Positions 41,980-55,300 are shown, numbered from the stretch's first letter. The stretch is DNA of 64,000 nucleotides from Zymoseptoria tritici IPO323 (GCF_000219625.1 NC_018210.1:248001-312000), one strand, 5' to 3'. The notes: generated from the sequence alone by a model not told the origin. A program made the numbers and translations.

Positions 41980-42691
41980 AGCCACAGCGTCAGTACTGCA
42001 CAGCAAAGCTGCAGGCACGAACGCATTCTCCGATGGCAGACTCCCGCCATTCATTCGCCCCTGCCGTCTTTCTACCAGGTGGATCACCACGAAAAGCTAT
42101 TTCAACAGATTGAACCACAACACAGAAGCCTTTGCGCTCTGCATGCGTCTTGTTCACATGTTCTTCTTCGGCGAACATAGTCAACGACCACACTACTAAA
42201 CGTGGCGAAAGCACTGAATTCAAAATATCCGCATGACCGAATGCGGGAGTCGAATAGCATAGCCTTTGATACTGTTAAATTTACGTTTGAAACTTTCAGA
42301 TTAGGAAGGTAGGTGACGTCATCCGAAATGTAAGTGAATTAGCAGAAAGACTTCGACGCTGGGAGAGCAGACCACGGCTTTGAACAATCCGCCACGCCTT
42401 CGAACCGACGACGACAGATTGAGAAGTCAGAAAAGCAAGAGCTTGGTCGATGTATCCCATTTGCATGCCCCTTAAGCATATGCATAATGCAACGTACGAT
42501 CCATGCATCACATGCAGCCGGCCAGCCTCACATGTGCACACTGAGATCGACACGAGTCAAGGCATCCAACTTCGATTAGCTCAACCGATCGGCTTCTTTT
42601 CAATTCTCCACATCAACATTGTTGTCAAGATCCACAACTTCGCTCCACAACACCCAACGCCACCACTCCGCCACTCGCTACCGCTCACATC
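41980..42691. other. Intergenic, nothing recognised
   Basis: About 710 bp between two tandem 2EXR paralogs; it serves as promoter for the second. Confidence 0.5.
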
Positions 42692-43520
42692 ATGGACTCA
42701 CACAAGCGCAAGCACGACGATTCGGGTGACGATCGCCCACAAAAACGACCGCTTCTGACCAGACCAGGCACGGCGCGCCCAAAGCGTCCTTGTAAGACAG
42801 AGCCTCCCAAGACAGATCTGAGCACCAGACCTCCAAGTCCTCCACCAAAGGCCTTCGCGTTACTGCGCCTCCCGCAAAACGTTCAGAACATCATTTACGA
42901 AATGGTGCTACGAGATGTGACATTCACGTATCCGCCATCGAGTCACTTGCTCCCAAAAGAGCCCCCTCTCGTCATGACTTGCAGGCACATCCACAACGAG
43001 AGTCTGGAGATCTTCTACGCCAATGCCTCATTCGTTTTCGGTCATTGCCGCCGGCTCGCACAGTGGAAAGCTCCACAGCATCTTCGAATCATGGTGCAGC
43101 ACAAGGTGATCTACGACTTGGTCGATTGGAATAAGCCCGGTGCTCTTGCCTCGGACAATTACGAGTCGGTCCCCTGGCGCTGCGGGCTGGGGCCGCTGAA
43201 CGAGAGGACGACGACGCTGAAGTGGAAGTATGGCCCGGGCCGGTATCAGATCAGTAAAAACTCATCGTTCATTCCTACTTTTCGAACAAGTACTGACTTT
43301 ATCGCCAGGGGTGTTAAAGCGCTACAAGATCGGCAAGCTGAAGAGATGTCAGCAGTGGACGCCATCCTGGCCACAGCACTTGTTGACGAACACGACTTAC
43401 TTCGGCATTTGCAACAGCCATCACTCAACGGTGGCAACCCTGCAAAAGGCGAATGCAAGCGACGGAGTTGGTGAGAGCTATGAGCTCAGCACAAGGTTTG
43501 CGCATGCTGATACGCTGTGA
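42692..43520 (+). CDS. 2EXR/F-box-like domain protein, paralog 4 (257 aa)
   Basis: Two exons, 42692-43253 and 43309-43520, with a 55-bp intron (GTAAAA...GCCAG, branch ACTGAC). The splice is supported by the paralog at 41111: it yields VLKRYKIGKLKRCQQWTPSW, parallel to VYRLEYGDHKQQQRWTPVW there, at the same intron place. Reading through instead gives an unrelated 260-residue product. The N-terminus is basic (KRKHDDSGDDRPQKRP). The domain reads LRLPQNVQNIIYEMVLRDV (ELRN replaced by NVQN), then LVMTCRHIHNESLEIFYANAS. Tandem duplicate of paralog 3. Function unknown. Confidence 0.8.
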
Positions 43521-44713
43521 AAGGACAAAGGTTTGCGTAAGCCTTTCCTTGGGACGAAGAAAGATGCTTGCTTACATTCAAGAATGCAGAATCTCCATCT
43601 GCTTGAGCCGTTCGGAAGCCACGCTACCCTGATCCCCATTCACGGTCTTAAGAATGCTGTCTTTTTGCTGAATGAGCTGCGATGTCCTCTGCCAGTTGGC
43701 GATTCCAGAAGCGAGCAATGGAGATATCGATGAGCCCGCTCCAGGTCGAGGTGGAGTTCTGCCTAGGAGTTGTTGCAGGAAGCATCCGGAAACTTTGGAC
43801 CCTCACCCAGGTAGTATTGATATTGACAGTCGAAACAGGGTGTTCCAACTCAAGAGATGGCGTGAGAGTGTCGGTGAAAGGCTCGTGGGCGCTTCATATT
43901 CGAGACGTGGGGATCCTGTAAGCGCTACAGATATGATCAGTCTGCGGGGTTCGGGGTCAAAGCAAGAGTCGTATGATGTCCTCAAGAGCCAGTCCTGCCG
44001 TTCGAACGACCATCCAGGTCATATCTGCCTGGAGTGGTCACGACAGAAGCGGTGAGAATGGATGGCAGTATCGCCACGAGCAGGGTTCTGAACTAAATCA
44101 ATACTCACAACAAACGTACGAGACGTCGTCGACATGGTCGCGCTGCCGGTATTGGTGGAATATTCATGTCGCCACTCATGCATGCAGAAGACAGGCATTT
44201 TGAGGCTTTATTGGTCTGCTCCCCTGCAACAAAACCGTTCGCGCTAGTTCCATTGTTCCACGGCAAGGGTCCGACGGCGAGCAGTCCGATGCGCTCTCAG
44301 GCACAATGCATGTGGTAGAGGAATTTCGATGGCTTCATCTCGATATCAAGGCCGTTCAGTTGAAGGGGTTGTCTGGGGACTGCTCAAGCTTTGTGAGAGA
44401 TGGGCTTGGAGTTCGCTGCCTGGCTTCTTCCTCCCTTGCCATCGGGAGCAGGACGGACGTCGGGCTGTGGCGAAGCTGGGGACCATGAACCTGGTATCAC
44501 GCTCTCATGGTGCGGGGTCTGGACTCTGATAGTTCGGTATCGAGAGCAATGGCATCATCTCCAAGAGCGTCCTGTTCCCGGACCGTGATGGGTCCAAGAT
44601 CCGAACTGGACGGCATAAAAAGGGTCAGCAATGCCTCGAGATTTCCAAACTGCAACATCTCAACACATCACCAATAAGAAAAACATCCTCAAACCAACAT
44701 CTCTCCAGTCAAG
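43521..44713. other. Intergenic with a TATA-like site near the 3' end
   Basis: About 1.2 kb. ORFs at about 43672-44055 and 44306-44588 lack motifs and were not accepted. Confidence 0.5.
44614..44622 (+). promoter_or_regulatory. TATA-like box of secreted-protein gene
   Basis: cataaaaag lies about 95 bp upstream of ATG 44714, a usual distance for a fungal TATA element with a short leader. Judged by position and sequence only. Confidence 0.4.
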
Positions 44714-45256
44714 ATGCAGTTCACTCTCTCCCTCCTCTCAACCCTCACCGCTCTCGCAAGCGCTTCCCACCCAGGAACCGGCAATATCTGGAGCGGCGAC
44801 AATGTCTCCGCGGGCTGCACCAACGGCCAGTGCTCTTATTCCTTCACCTTCAGCGGCCACTCCACCAAGGACCTGCCCGAGTTCGAAGCTCATTGCAGCG
44901 GACACACCGGGATCTTCGATGCGGTTCTGCGCCCATGCACGCTGGTCCCAGGAAAAGGACACACGTCGTCGGCGGTTGTCGAGGCGTCTGCCTATCTCGC
45001 GCTGACCCCACCGAGCAAGGAGGATCCGGATGGCAAGGCGCAGGCGGTGTTGCGGCTCGACTTTAACGACGCGTGAGTACTATTCTGTCTTGCTTCTATC
45101 CCAGGGAGATTGTGGTTTGAGTTCGACGGTCACTGACGGTGAAACAGGAACCCTTTCGTCGATCAGTGGCAGGGCACGAAGGATGGATCTTACACGGAAT
45201 TCGCGCAGGCCGGATATTCCTTTAAGGTCATTACGGGTCCGAACACTGGCGCTTAG
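44714..45256 (+). CDS. Small secreted protein (155 aa)
   Basis: Two exons, 44714-45072 and 45148-45256, with a 75-bp intron (GTGAGT...AACAG, branch ACTGAC); phase 2 joins LDFNDA|NPFVDQW. A signal peptide (MQFTLSLLSTLTALASA) is followed by a mature domain of about 138 residues with four Cys (SAGCTNGQCSYSF, AHCSGHTG, RPCTLVPG), suggesting two disulfides, and beta-rich alternation. The second exon supplies the end of the fold (GYSFKVITGPN). No enzyme motif is visible. A TATA-like box lies about 95 bp upstream. Probably an extracellular or cell-surface protein of a fungal-specific family I cannot name. Confidence 0.82.
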
Positions 45257-46409
45257 AGATGAATGGGAGAGTCGGTCGGTGGTGTTGTCGAGAAGAACTG
45301 ATGGTGTGTCTGTCAGCCATTTCGCCGGTGTGGATGCATGTGCTTGTCGGGAATGTTGGATCTGTCCGCGGCTGGTGTCTGGATTCGAAGAACCAGCGAG
45401 GCATGTGCGGGGTTGCATTCAGCATAGTCAAGTCAATGGAGCTCATCGGACCTTTGCTCGTCGCATTCTCAAGTGCGAGTCACGCACGTCTGTTGGTCCT
45501 GGCATCCCGGTTGGCTGGATCATGGCCGGAGCCGATTTTCCCTTTGTAGTTGTCATCGAAAAAAACGTAGAGGAGCCTGCGGTATCTGATGAATGAGACT
45601 GAAGTCTGGCAGTCAGTAGTCTGACGTTGATGAGGACCATCGCATGGGACCTTTTGAGCTGGGAAGATCCTTGGAAAGTGCGGAGAGAATTTGATTGATT
45701 GGAAATCTATCTTGTTGACAGCGATAGGTCTGCATCTGCGCGCAAAGGTGGCAGCAGCAAAGCCGCGATGAGATAGCGTCGCCAGCTTCCTCATTGAAGA
45801 ACTGTGATTGAGGTCAGATGACAAATATACCAGGAAATGTATCCAGCCTTCAAAACGCTCATCTCCCAGGACTTTCATGTCAAGGAGCGCTCTGTAAGCG
45901 GGAAATAGTACATCAATCTTCGCTAGACGTATAACTGCATGTAGCCATAGCTTTGTTGGGCTGCTGAGTAGATATCCTAGCGGTTGTCATATGGATGCAG
46001 GGACGGGAAGAGGAGAGAGAATGGAAAAGGAAAGGGTACGTCAGCACAGCGAAACATCGCAGTGGGCACAAGAGATGGGAACAGAGAGCACAAGATCGGG
46101 GTGACTCTGAGAACCTTCACTGCCTGAACCGGCAGGGAGTGTGCGCAAGACCTGTAGCACCCCAATGAAGAGATGAAGAACAAGGTGGAAGCAGGAAATG
46201 CACTGGGTTTCAAGTCGATTTCTCGGGTATGGTATCCACGTATCTCTTTCGCCAAAGAGAGAAAATTTCGCCAGCCAGCAGACGTTGTCAAGTCGCATCC
46301 ATGTGTGTACGAGGACAACGCCGCAGAACGCCATCCACCCAGCTCATAACTTTTCATCCACCTCTTCCGACATCTTTCTGGTCAAGGGATGCGGTGTGTG
46401 GTGGGCAAT
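45257..46409. other. Intergenic, no gene supported
   Basis: About 1.15 kb between two convergent genes. Frames on both strands (for example 45480-45878 minus) lack motifs. Confidence 0.5.
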
Positions 46410-46874
46410 CTAAGCAGACTTGCGCTTCTTCTCGTTGGCCTCGCGGCCTTGGCTGATGCGCTCGATGATCTTTTCGCGGTCCTTGTCGAGCTTGAGCTTG
46501 GTGATCTCAACCTTGGAGGGTGCAATGCCGAGAGGGACAGCCTGGCCGTTGGACTTCTCGCGGGAGACACGCTCGATGTGGATAACGTATTTGAGGCGGT
46601 AGACGGAAGTGACCTTGCCCTCGCGGCCCTTGTTGGTTCCACGCTTGATGATGACTTCGTCGTCCTTGCGAATTGGGATGGAGCGGACCTGATGAGGTGT
46701 TAGTCGGGTCGGAGAATTGTGTTGCCATGTGGTGAGATGTACGTTGTGCTTCTCGCGGAGCTCCTTTGACAGCGGTGCGGACATGATCACACGGCGGACG
46801 CTGGATGGCGCGGAGAAATGAGCCTTGCGGCTCTTTCTCCGGCTGGAGGACAAGTTCTTGTTGATGACAGTCAT
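46410..46874 (-). CDS. rpl26: 60S ribosomal protein uL24 (L26) (136 aa)
   Basis: Two exons, 46874-46743 and 46688-46410, with a 54-bp intron (GTACAT...CATCAG, branch GACTAAC) between KELREKHN and [10 protein letters not shown]. The intron is a multiple of three and has no stop, so retention would insert 18 residues. The protein matches the eukaryotic L26 family over its full length: [20 protein letters not shown], a KOW motif around [20 protein letters not shown], and a Lys/Arg-rich tail. It belongs to the large subunit near the exit tunnel. Divergent from the gene at 47309 across a 434-bp region. Confidence 0.96.
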   Translation of the reverse strand: MTVINKNLSSSRRKSRKAHFSAPSSVRRVIMSAPLSKELREKHNVHLTTWQHNSPTRLTPHQVRSIPIRKDDEVIIKRGTNKGREGKVTSVYRLKYVIHIERVSREKSNGQAVPLGIAPSKVEITKLKLDKDREKIIERISQGREANEKKRKSA

Positions 46875-47308
46875 TTTGGCGATTTGTCTGGGCGGAGTCG
46901 ACAGAGGTTTGGTGCTGCTGTGGTTAGTTGTCGCTGTAGAAGCAGAATTTGAGAAGTGTCGCAAAATCTCAAAGTGTGGATGGCACCTGCCAAGAGTGCA
47001 ACGCCGCGGTTGAGCCGACACGCTAGTGAACTTGCCGCGCTCTGGCTTCACATGAAGCTCACCGTGGGAGGCGCGTTGCGACAGTGTGAACTTGTAATAT
47101 GGGAGGATCGCAAATGGACAAGACTTTGTTGGAAATAAAGCTTGGACAACTGCGACCGCACTTCTGCGTGCAGAGCACCTGAAATTCGATTACCGACGAC
47201 AACTCGAGTCGCCTCCGCATGGGCAAGGAGGAGCCGGACCAACGACACCCACGGAGACGAGACGACGAGCCCGATTGCCTCGTTGCGGTCGAGACGTAGC
47301 CCTTCGCC
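46875..47308. promoter_or_regulatory. Bidirectional promoter region (uL24 / AT-hook protein)
   Basis: 434 bp separates two divergent start codons and must hold both promoters. No TATA box or AACCCTAA-type ribosomal-protein motif was recognised. Confidence 0.5.
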
Positions 47309-50300
47309 ATGGCGCCCTACACGTACAACAACAACTTCTACGATCCCGTGGGCAGCCAGTCAAATCAGCAACCGCAAGGCTACACCTACTCCAACAATGC
47401 GCCGTCTACGTCCGCTCAGTATCCCAGTCAAGCTGCGTCTACGTATGGAACGAACTACACGCAGCAGTCGTACCCGAGTCAGTATGGCACGCAGACATAC
47501 GGGACCAGTGGTCAGCAGGCGTCAAGTCAATCAACAGGCGGGAACACAACTCGCGCAGCGCAAGACTATTCAGGTCGGTCCAACGACACGGCTTCTCAAT
47601 ACGACAACACCACTTGGAACGCAACGCAGAACTACGCATCTAGCGCCTATGATCAGCTGTCGAACCGAAGCCAGGCCAACCCCTCACCTCTCTACGCGAC
47701 AAGTTCAGCTGCCTCAACGTTCGGCCGGCTGAACTTACCGGCCGAGCAGCAGTCCCAAACCTCTACAAACACATTCGCCGGAACTCAGTCATACCCCACG
47801 ACATCGTCAAATGCGAGTACTCAAAATGCGACACTATCAGCTGCTGCACAACACCGATCGTACATGACTGCTTACACTCAACAGCAGACCCAGCCTCCTC
47901 CGAGATACAACAGCCCTTTACAAGCCGTGCAAGCGCAGAATCAGCAAAAAGGCCATCGTAAGCAGGCTTCGAGTTCTGCAAACGCCGAACCGTCCCCTCA
48001 ATTTGCGGCGCGCAATCTACAACAGCAACAACACCGGCAGCAGCAGCAAAGTCAACAACAGCGCCAGCAGAGCGCATCTGTAGAGCCATCTCCCACCACC
48101 GTCGATCCTTCACAAGTCTACGATTTTCGAGCCGAGCAGGAGCGAAAAGCGCGCATCGACGCTGAGAAACGCAGAAAGATTCAGGCGGAAGCGGCAGCGC
48201 GCAAAGCAGAAGAAGACGCCCGACAAGCCGAGGAAGACGCACGGAAGGCGGAGGAAGCTAGGATTGAAGCGGAAAAGGCAAAGGCCGAGGAAGAAGCGAA
48301 GAAAGCCGCCGCGGACGCTGCAAAGAAGAAGGCTGCGCTCGAGCGTAAGAACGAACAGCGGAGAAAAGCAAGGGAGGAGAAGCAGAAAAGTAAGACGGCT
48401 GCGACAGCATTACAGCAGATGGCTTCGGGCGCGGGCGTCGGTGGTGCTGCCTCAGGGAGTGGAAGTGGAAGCGGGACCATGGCTGCTATGGCTGCTATGA
48501 TGGGCGATCAGTCGCAGCCCCCGGCAAACAGCGAAGAAGCCGAGATGCGCGCCATGTTCAAGAAAATGCGGGAGTTCAACGCGCGCAACCCTGACATGCT
48601 GGCAAAGTTGTGGGAGGAGGAGAGGACCGCACATGCATCCAACAGTTCTCCGCAGCAGCCTGCACAGGCATCGCCACCCAGACAACAGCCTCCGCCCGTC
48701 GCAGCGCCGACTGTCCCACCATTGTCAACCTCAGGATACAAGCCTTTTGCGACTCCTGCCGCTGCGCCCCCTCCGACTGGACCTTCGTCGAACTTCCGAG
48801 CAACGCAAGCTGCGCCGCCGACTCCTGCTCCTGCCCAACAAACCAACGCAGCTCTGTGGCCTCCACACAAAAAAGGCGCTTTGGCAGAAGCCGCTGCGAA
48901 GTGGTTGGCTCTTCTGCCTCAAAACCAAGGTACAGGCAGACACATCAGTAGGGAGCAGGTCCTCAAAATTCTGGACACCAACCCATCGTACGTTCAGCTC
49001 TGTGAAATGATCGAGAAGGAGGGTATACGATTCGAACGCTCGGCTTTGGCAAAGGAACTTCTCAAAGCTGTCCCGGATGGCATGAAGAGCCAAGCAGGAA
49101 AGCCCGGACCTCCGGCCGCGCAAAGTCGGATGACCGCACAGATGAATGCCGCTGCTGCTCCTAACAGTGAACCAAAGAAACGAGGACGACCAAAGAAGGA
49201 CGGCCCCAAGAAGAACTGGTCGTACAACAGCTATGCTTTGCCTGGAAATAAGAGCAATGCAGGGACTGTTTCCTACCAGACGCCATCGTTCTCGTCCTTG
49301 ACGGAAGCTGCCCGAGAGATCAACAGCATGAGCACAGCGCCGTCTTACCCAGCCACGGGATCACTCGCTTCTACTTTGGCAGGTGGTGCTGTACAGCCCC
49401 CTAGCGATCCATTCTATGATGCACCGATGACCATCCACGACGATCCCGCACCAGATATGTCTCAGCCTCCAGAAGTGAAGCCAGAGGAGCCGCGCCGTCC
49501 ACCAGCCAACAAAGAGGAGGCTGCCAGGAAGCGCACCTTCAACGATTTGGTGGATCTGACCAAGGAGGACGAGTCCGAGGACGAAGGGCCCCCGCGGAAA
49601 ACAGTCTTCGCCCCAGCCAGCAGACCTTCAAACGGCGTGGCCATCCCACAACAGAGACCGACGAACGGGACTTATCCTGCAAGGAATATGACGGAGACTG
49701 AATACAGGATGCGTGTTGACCAACAGCCGCGGCCGATGTACGCACCGATCAAGGCTCCATTACCCTCTCAGCCAGTGCCTCCCAAGCCCACGGGTCCGAG
49801 TCAGGAAACACTACAAGCCGATCGCGTTCGCGGAAAGATGATTGTCGAGCCCATTATGCGTGATCGTGTTGCGCGAAAGTCGACATACGACAGTCGAACG
49901 ATTGCCCGGGACGTTCTCCTCGCGACCGGCCGTCATCCAGACATGCGTGCATTGAATGCTCACTTCAACACCATGCAGAACATGCTAGGACATCATGGCG
50001 GTGTCGTGGACGGCGCCGGTAACAAGAGTGATCTGGCGACTATCAAATGGGATATCATCGATCCTGGCGAGCCTGCAGAGGCCGCCAAACCGAAAGTCCG
50101 GACAGACGATCCAAATGAGACCGAATCTGAGGACGCTGACGATGAGAGTGAGAAGAAGCCGTCCGCGCCACAGCAATCCGAATCCGAGATCAGCCACAGC
50201 GCCAAGGACGTCAAGCCACGAGTTGGTCGCCCGCGGACCTCTGAACCCAAACGTCGGCGGCGCTCATCGAAAACGACGCGTCTTCCTGCCGATTCATCCA

Positions 50301-51517
50301 CTTCCACTCCACGTCCCGTCACCGCCACATCCGCCGACACGCCTTCGCCAAAATCCGCCATGTCCGTCGTAAGCGGGACTGCAATTGGCTACGCCGCCTT
50401 CAAGCAATACGATGAGAATGGCAACGAGATCAAGCGAAAAGGTCGACCCGTCGGCTGGCGTAAAGACATCCATTCACGTGCAGCCGCTGGCCTCACGCCC
50501 GCAAAGGCTGGCCATAAACCCACATCGTCCGCCTCTCGCCTTCGTCAATCCACGACCGCCGCGTCCACTTCCCCGAGCACCCTAAAGTCCCCTCATTATC
50601 AGGTCTATCCGTGTGGCATGAAGTCATGCACTGCAGAGCTTGATAACATCGAGCGTCTGAAGAAGCACCTTATCAAATTCCACGGCCACCAGAACGACGA
50701 GGAAGAGTTCACATGTGAGTGGAAAGATTGTGATAATAAAGGACACCATGTGGATAAGAAGGGCGTGAAGAAGAAGGGCAAGGCGGGCGTTGCCACCTTC
50801 GACACCATCGAGGAGTGGCTCGCACATGTGGACAAAGTACACCTGGGCCCGCTACGGTGGAAGCTGGGCGATGGGCCGAGAGGCAAAGGTGAGAAATCTT
50901 GATTTTGCACACTTGTGACTGATATTGCGTGCGCATGCGCGAACACGTCTGCAGCTTACCGCAGTTCAACTTCCCATTGTCAACATGGCTCGAGCACGTT
51001 TTGTCTCGATCGAAGAGCAGGGAAAGCAGACTTGCGGCGCAAGGACTTGTACATTACTCGCACTACAAACAGTGTTCCCGACAACGACACATTCACACCA
51101 ATTTGTTCATTTTCCTTCAATTTGTGCTTCTCAATCTTTACATGCTCTACAGCTGACTCTTCGCCTCCACCAGAATTGCACATCGATTCCGATTCGTACC
51201 TTTCCGACGCGACCGGCCGATCAGTCACACCACTTATCGTTCCCGCTTCCGATAAGCCCAACAACAGCTCCCAGCCGCCTTCGCAAACACACCAACGTCG
51301 CAGTCCATTCTCACTACCTCCATCCGAACCAGGACCCGGCGTGGTCTATACCAAGGATGAGAAAGATGCGATCGCGGAGCTGAGGAAACTGGAGGCGTTG
51401 AAGAAGAAGGAAGGAGGATTCTTGGGCAAGCAGGGTGGCAGATTGGTGAACGAGAAGCGGAGACGAGGATTCTTGGATGATGAGGACTTTGAGGAGGTTG
51501 TGCTCGAGAGCGATTGA
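47309..51517 (+). CDS. AT-hook and C2H2 zinc-finger nuclear protein (about 1314 aa)
   Basis: Exon 1 is 47309-50888; I join it to 51153-51517 (GTGAGA donor, CTACAG acceptor, phase 1), giving RGK|ADSSPPPELHIDSD. Without splicing it ends GKGEKS after 1197 residues. Residues 1-270 are Gln/Ser/Tyr-rich, 275-360 a long charged coiled coil, then Ala/Pro-rich linkers. A conserved helical block lies at about 515-590 (ALWPPHKKGALAEAAAKWLA, NPSYVQLCEMIEKEG). AT-hook-like motifs are KKRGRPKKDGPKK, VGRPRTSEPKRRRR and KRKGRPVGW. A C-terminal C2H2 finger reads CGMKSCTAELDNIERLKKHL-IKFH. It probably binds DNA in a chromatin or transcription complex. The 264-bp intron is long for this genome and may hide a small exon. 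Confidence 0.8.
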
Positions 51518-52347
51518 GTCCGGGACGGGGACTGTCGTTGCAGAGGCAAATTGATACGAAGGCCATGGCCGAAAAGGCGACAACTTTGCGCGGTCTGAGT
51601 TACACGGTGTCTTTCTGGCGCCGAGAGCTGCTCTACATGCAACTTATCTCTGTCGATATTTGAGGACGCAGGAGTCGCTCACGACTTGCCTGTGAGCAAA
51701 TATTATCGGAGCCATCCAGCATATCGGCAAATACCATCTTCTACGTATGCTACTGGCTATCATTCAGCGTGGATTACTCCACCATCACAGGCCGGCGACC
51801 GTCAAAACTCAAGACTCGTCGGCGGGCATTGGACGCCACGACCCCCACGAACGGCTGCCGCGTGCGCAACGATCTGCACAAGGTTCTCCACGCGAGAAGA
51901 ACGTGAAGATGCCAATGACTGGGGTTCGCGGACTTGAGCTCCGACACGAATTCTCCATCGGGGCTTTCTGAGAGCGTAGAGATGTATTGTATGCACCAGC
52001 AGTGTTCATTCAGAATAACATCATTTTGCGTGTCGCATCTGTGTTTCCCGATTGGAAATCAGCTGGTCCGCTTCCTCTTTCCCCATACAGTTCATGCGAA
52101 AGCCTTTAAACTTTGGGATCGTGCAGTCTAGAAGTCTTAGATCGGTTCCGTGCGGAACATCTCAACCACATCAGCCCTTCCGCCGAGCAGACTTCTTGAT
52201 TCTTTTCGCTGTATACATGCGATTGTCCTTACCATTGCTAAGGCTCACAACCACACCCAATCCACCCGATATATCCTTGCAACCTCTCCGAAGCCCTAAC
52301 CTGGACCGAGGCAATGCGAATGCCATCTGTGCTCGTGCTCCCAAGCA
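51518..52347. other. Intergenic, histidine kinase upstream region
   Basis: 830 bp without a recognised gene. Confidence 0.5.
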
Positions 52348-55300
52348 ATGGACGATGAGTCGGCGGAGATGGAAGAGAAGCGGAAGCTGCCGATTGAGTT
52401 GACAGGGCTGGTGGACTTCTTGGACTGGGAAGAGGCGCCAAATGCGATTGTGAGGGTCGGAGGAACAGTAGGCACACAAGATGTGGTGTACCTGAACCCG
52501 GCTCTCACGCAGCTCGTGGAACGGGAACAAGAGGTCACAGATTTGACAGAGGCAATACGGAGGAGTTGGACCACTCAGGAGGAGAGATGGGCTTTTCATG
52601 GCAAGGAACTCGAGGGAAAGAGATGGCGGACGAGAATGACGGGTGAATACTGTGTTGCGACAGCAATCGGGCAGAGGAAGCAGAGCACGGAGCGCCCTGC
52701 GTCTAATGGTACGGCTATTGTGAATGGACATGAGACAAGCGAAAAGAACGATACTTCTCAATCCCTGGACTGGACTCGCCATCCCATAACCAGTCCGTCT
52801 GCATGGATCGAGTCCATTCGTACCATGGACTGGTCATCCACCGCAATTGGACCCATGTCGTCCTGGTGTCCGACTCTGCGTCAGTACATGCTCCACATCA
52901 TGTCCAATCCTGAACCACGACTCCTGATCTGGGGTGAAAGCATGACCTTCATCTACAACGAGGCCTGTGTGGAGTTCTTCGGCGAGAAGCATCCTCATGT
53001 ACAAGGGAAGAGTGTCCAAGAAGCGTGGAGCGAGATCTGGGAGCCAATATCGCCTATGATCAAGGCTGCGTACGCAGGACAAACAGTCAAGCTGGCAGCA
53101 TCGTTGCAATTTATCGAACGGCACGGGTACACGGAAGAGACGTACTGGGACTTCGCCATGGTTCCGATTGTTGGGCCGGATGGTCGCGGTATTGGCTTGA
53201 TTGATGAGATTACAGAGACCACGTCGATGATTACGGCTGATCGGAGACGACGATTTCTCAATGAGTTGAGCGAAAAGATGCAGACTGCAGCCACCCTCCC
53301 CGCCGTCTGGACGGCTGTATTGGAATGCATAGAGTCCGCCAGTCCGGATTTACCCTTTGCCATGCTCTATACCGTTGCTGACGACTTGGGCGATGATGCT
53401 GATGGAACGACGTCTGATTACGCTGCCTCAGTGGAGTCGCAACAGCCATCACGGCTAAAGAAGTGTGTCCTTGCGGGTACTGTCGGTGTCTCGGACGACA
53501 ATGCGGAGGCCGTGAAAACATTCACACTTCACGACGCCGAGCACCCCTCAAGTATTGCAGGACGTTGTTATGAAGCTTGCAAAGGTGGCAAAGCGATCCA
53601 TCTCTCCTCCAGCGAAGGGACACTTCCAGAATCTCTTCGTGGCCCGATTCCTGGTCGAAGTTTTGACGACGGAATACGAACAGCGATCGTTTGTCCTCTC
53701 GGCTCAGCCATGAGCTCTGACATTGTGGGAGTACTGGTCTTAGGATTGAATCCTCGGTCGCCCTTCAATTCGGAATACAAGATTTTCCTTCACGTTGCGG
53801 TTGAGATGATCGAAAAGGCTGCGGCATTGATCTCTCTACCCGAAGAGCAACGACGAGCGCAGAAGCTGGCAGACGATATCACCACTGCCCTCACTCAGCA
53901 GCTCCGCTTGTCGAACATCCAGGCTGAGAAGAACGAAGCCAAGTTCTCGCGCATGGCCGACTCCGCACCCATCGGCATGTTCATGTTCGGACCAGACGGC
54001 AAAACCATATATACCAACAAAGCGTACAAGGACTTACTAGGAGTGGACAATGGAGAAGAGACAGCGATAACATCGCAGAAGCAGTTCAACTCGTGGGGTG
54101 ATCTCCTTCACGCCGATGACTTGGACCTCTTCCTCACTGCGTGGGCGAGGGTCACCGACGAGAAAGTTCCGATCACCTTCGAGTACCGGCTGAAGAGGCC
54201 GTGGTCATCGATTGATAAGTCCACGGGTCAGAACACTTCGGGTGAAACGTGGTTACATGCTACGGCTTTTCCGGAGATTGCGCCGGATGGCTCGGTGACG
54301 ACTGTACAAGGTTGGCTCACGGATATTTCGCATCGCAAGTTCTCAGAAAATCTGCTTTCGCAGAAACTTGAGGATGCTCTGGAGAATAAGCGGCAGACGG
54401 AGAACTTCATTGATATGACGTCTCACGAAATGCGGAATCCGCTCTCGGCAATTCTTCAGAGCGCAGACTCTATCCTGTCCACCCTATCCGCGACTGGGAT
54501 GCCGATATTGAACGAAGACCTGGTGCTGCCTGCCGAAATCGCCGAGGAGATCATCGACGCCGCTCAAGTCATCGTTCTGTGCGCGCAACACCAAAAGCGC
54601 ATCGTAGATGACATCTTGACACTTTCGAAGCTTGATGCGAGTTTGCTGGTGATCTCTCCGGACAAAGTCCAGGTTCCGGCGCTGATCAAGAAGGCTCTCA
54701 AGATGTACGAGGCCGAGATCGAACGTGCTGATATCGATGCTCAGCTTCAGATCGAGCCGACTTACGAAGATCTAAAGGTTGACTGGGTCGTGCTTGATCC
54801 GTCTCGATTACTTCAGGTCGTCATCAATCTGCTGACCAACTCGATCAAGTTCACCCAGTACTCCTCCACACGGAAGATCAAAATTTGCATAGGTGCTTCG
54901 CGCCAACGGCCCTCCGGCCAGCATCACGGCATATCTTTCGTACCACCACGCTTCAATCGTCCGTGTAAGACGCCCGCAGCGGAATGGGGACACGGCGAAG
55001 ACATCTACCTTCAAGTCGCTGTCTACGACACTGGTCGCGGGCTCAATGATGATGAGATGAAAGTCCTCTTCGGACGCTTCCAACAGGCGAGTCCGAAGAC
55101 ATACCAGCAGTACGGCGGTTCCGGACTCGGACTTTTCATCTCCCGAGAGCTGTGTGAGCTGCAATGCGGACAGATCGGGGTGTCCAGCAAAGACGGCCAA
55201 ACAGTCTTCACCTTCTACGTCCGAGCCAAGCGCTGGCTGAACGACGACCACCTCACGCAAGCTCCCGCGAACGCCTTCGCCAGCGCTTCAGCCTCTCCAA

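Noticed and set aside
43672..44055. 127-residue plus-strand frame
   Set aside because: No domain, signal peptide or splice support; composition is like the surrounding intergenic DNA.
45480..45878. 132-residue minus-strand frame
   Set aside because: No motif and no recognised start context; lies in the 3' flank of the secreted-protein gene.
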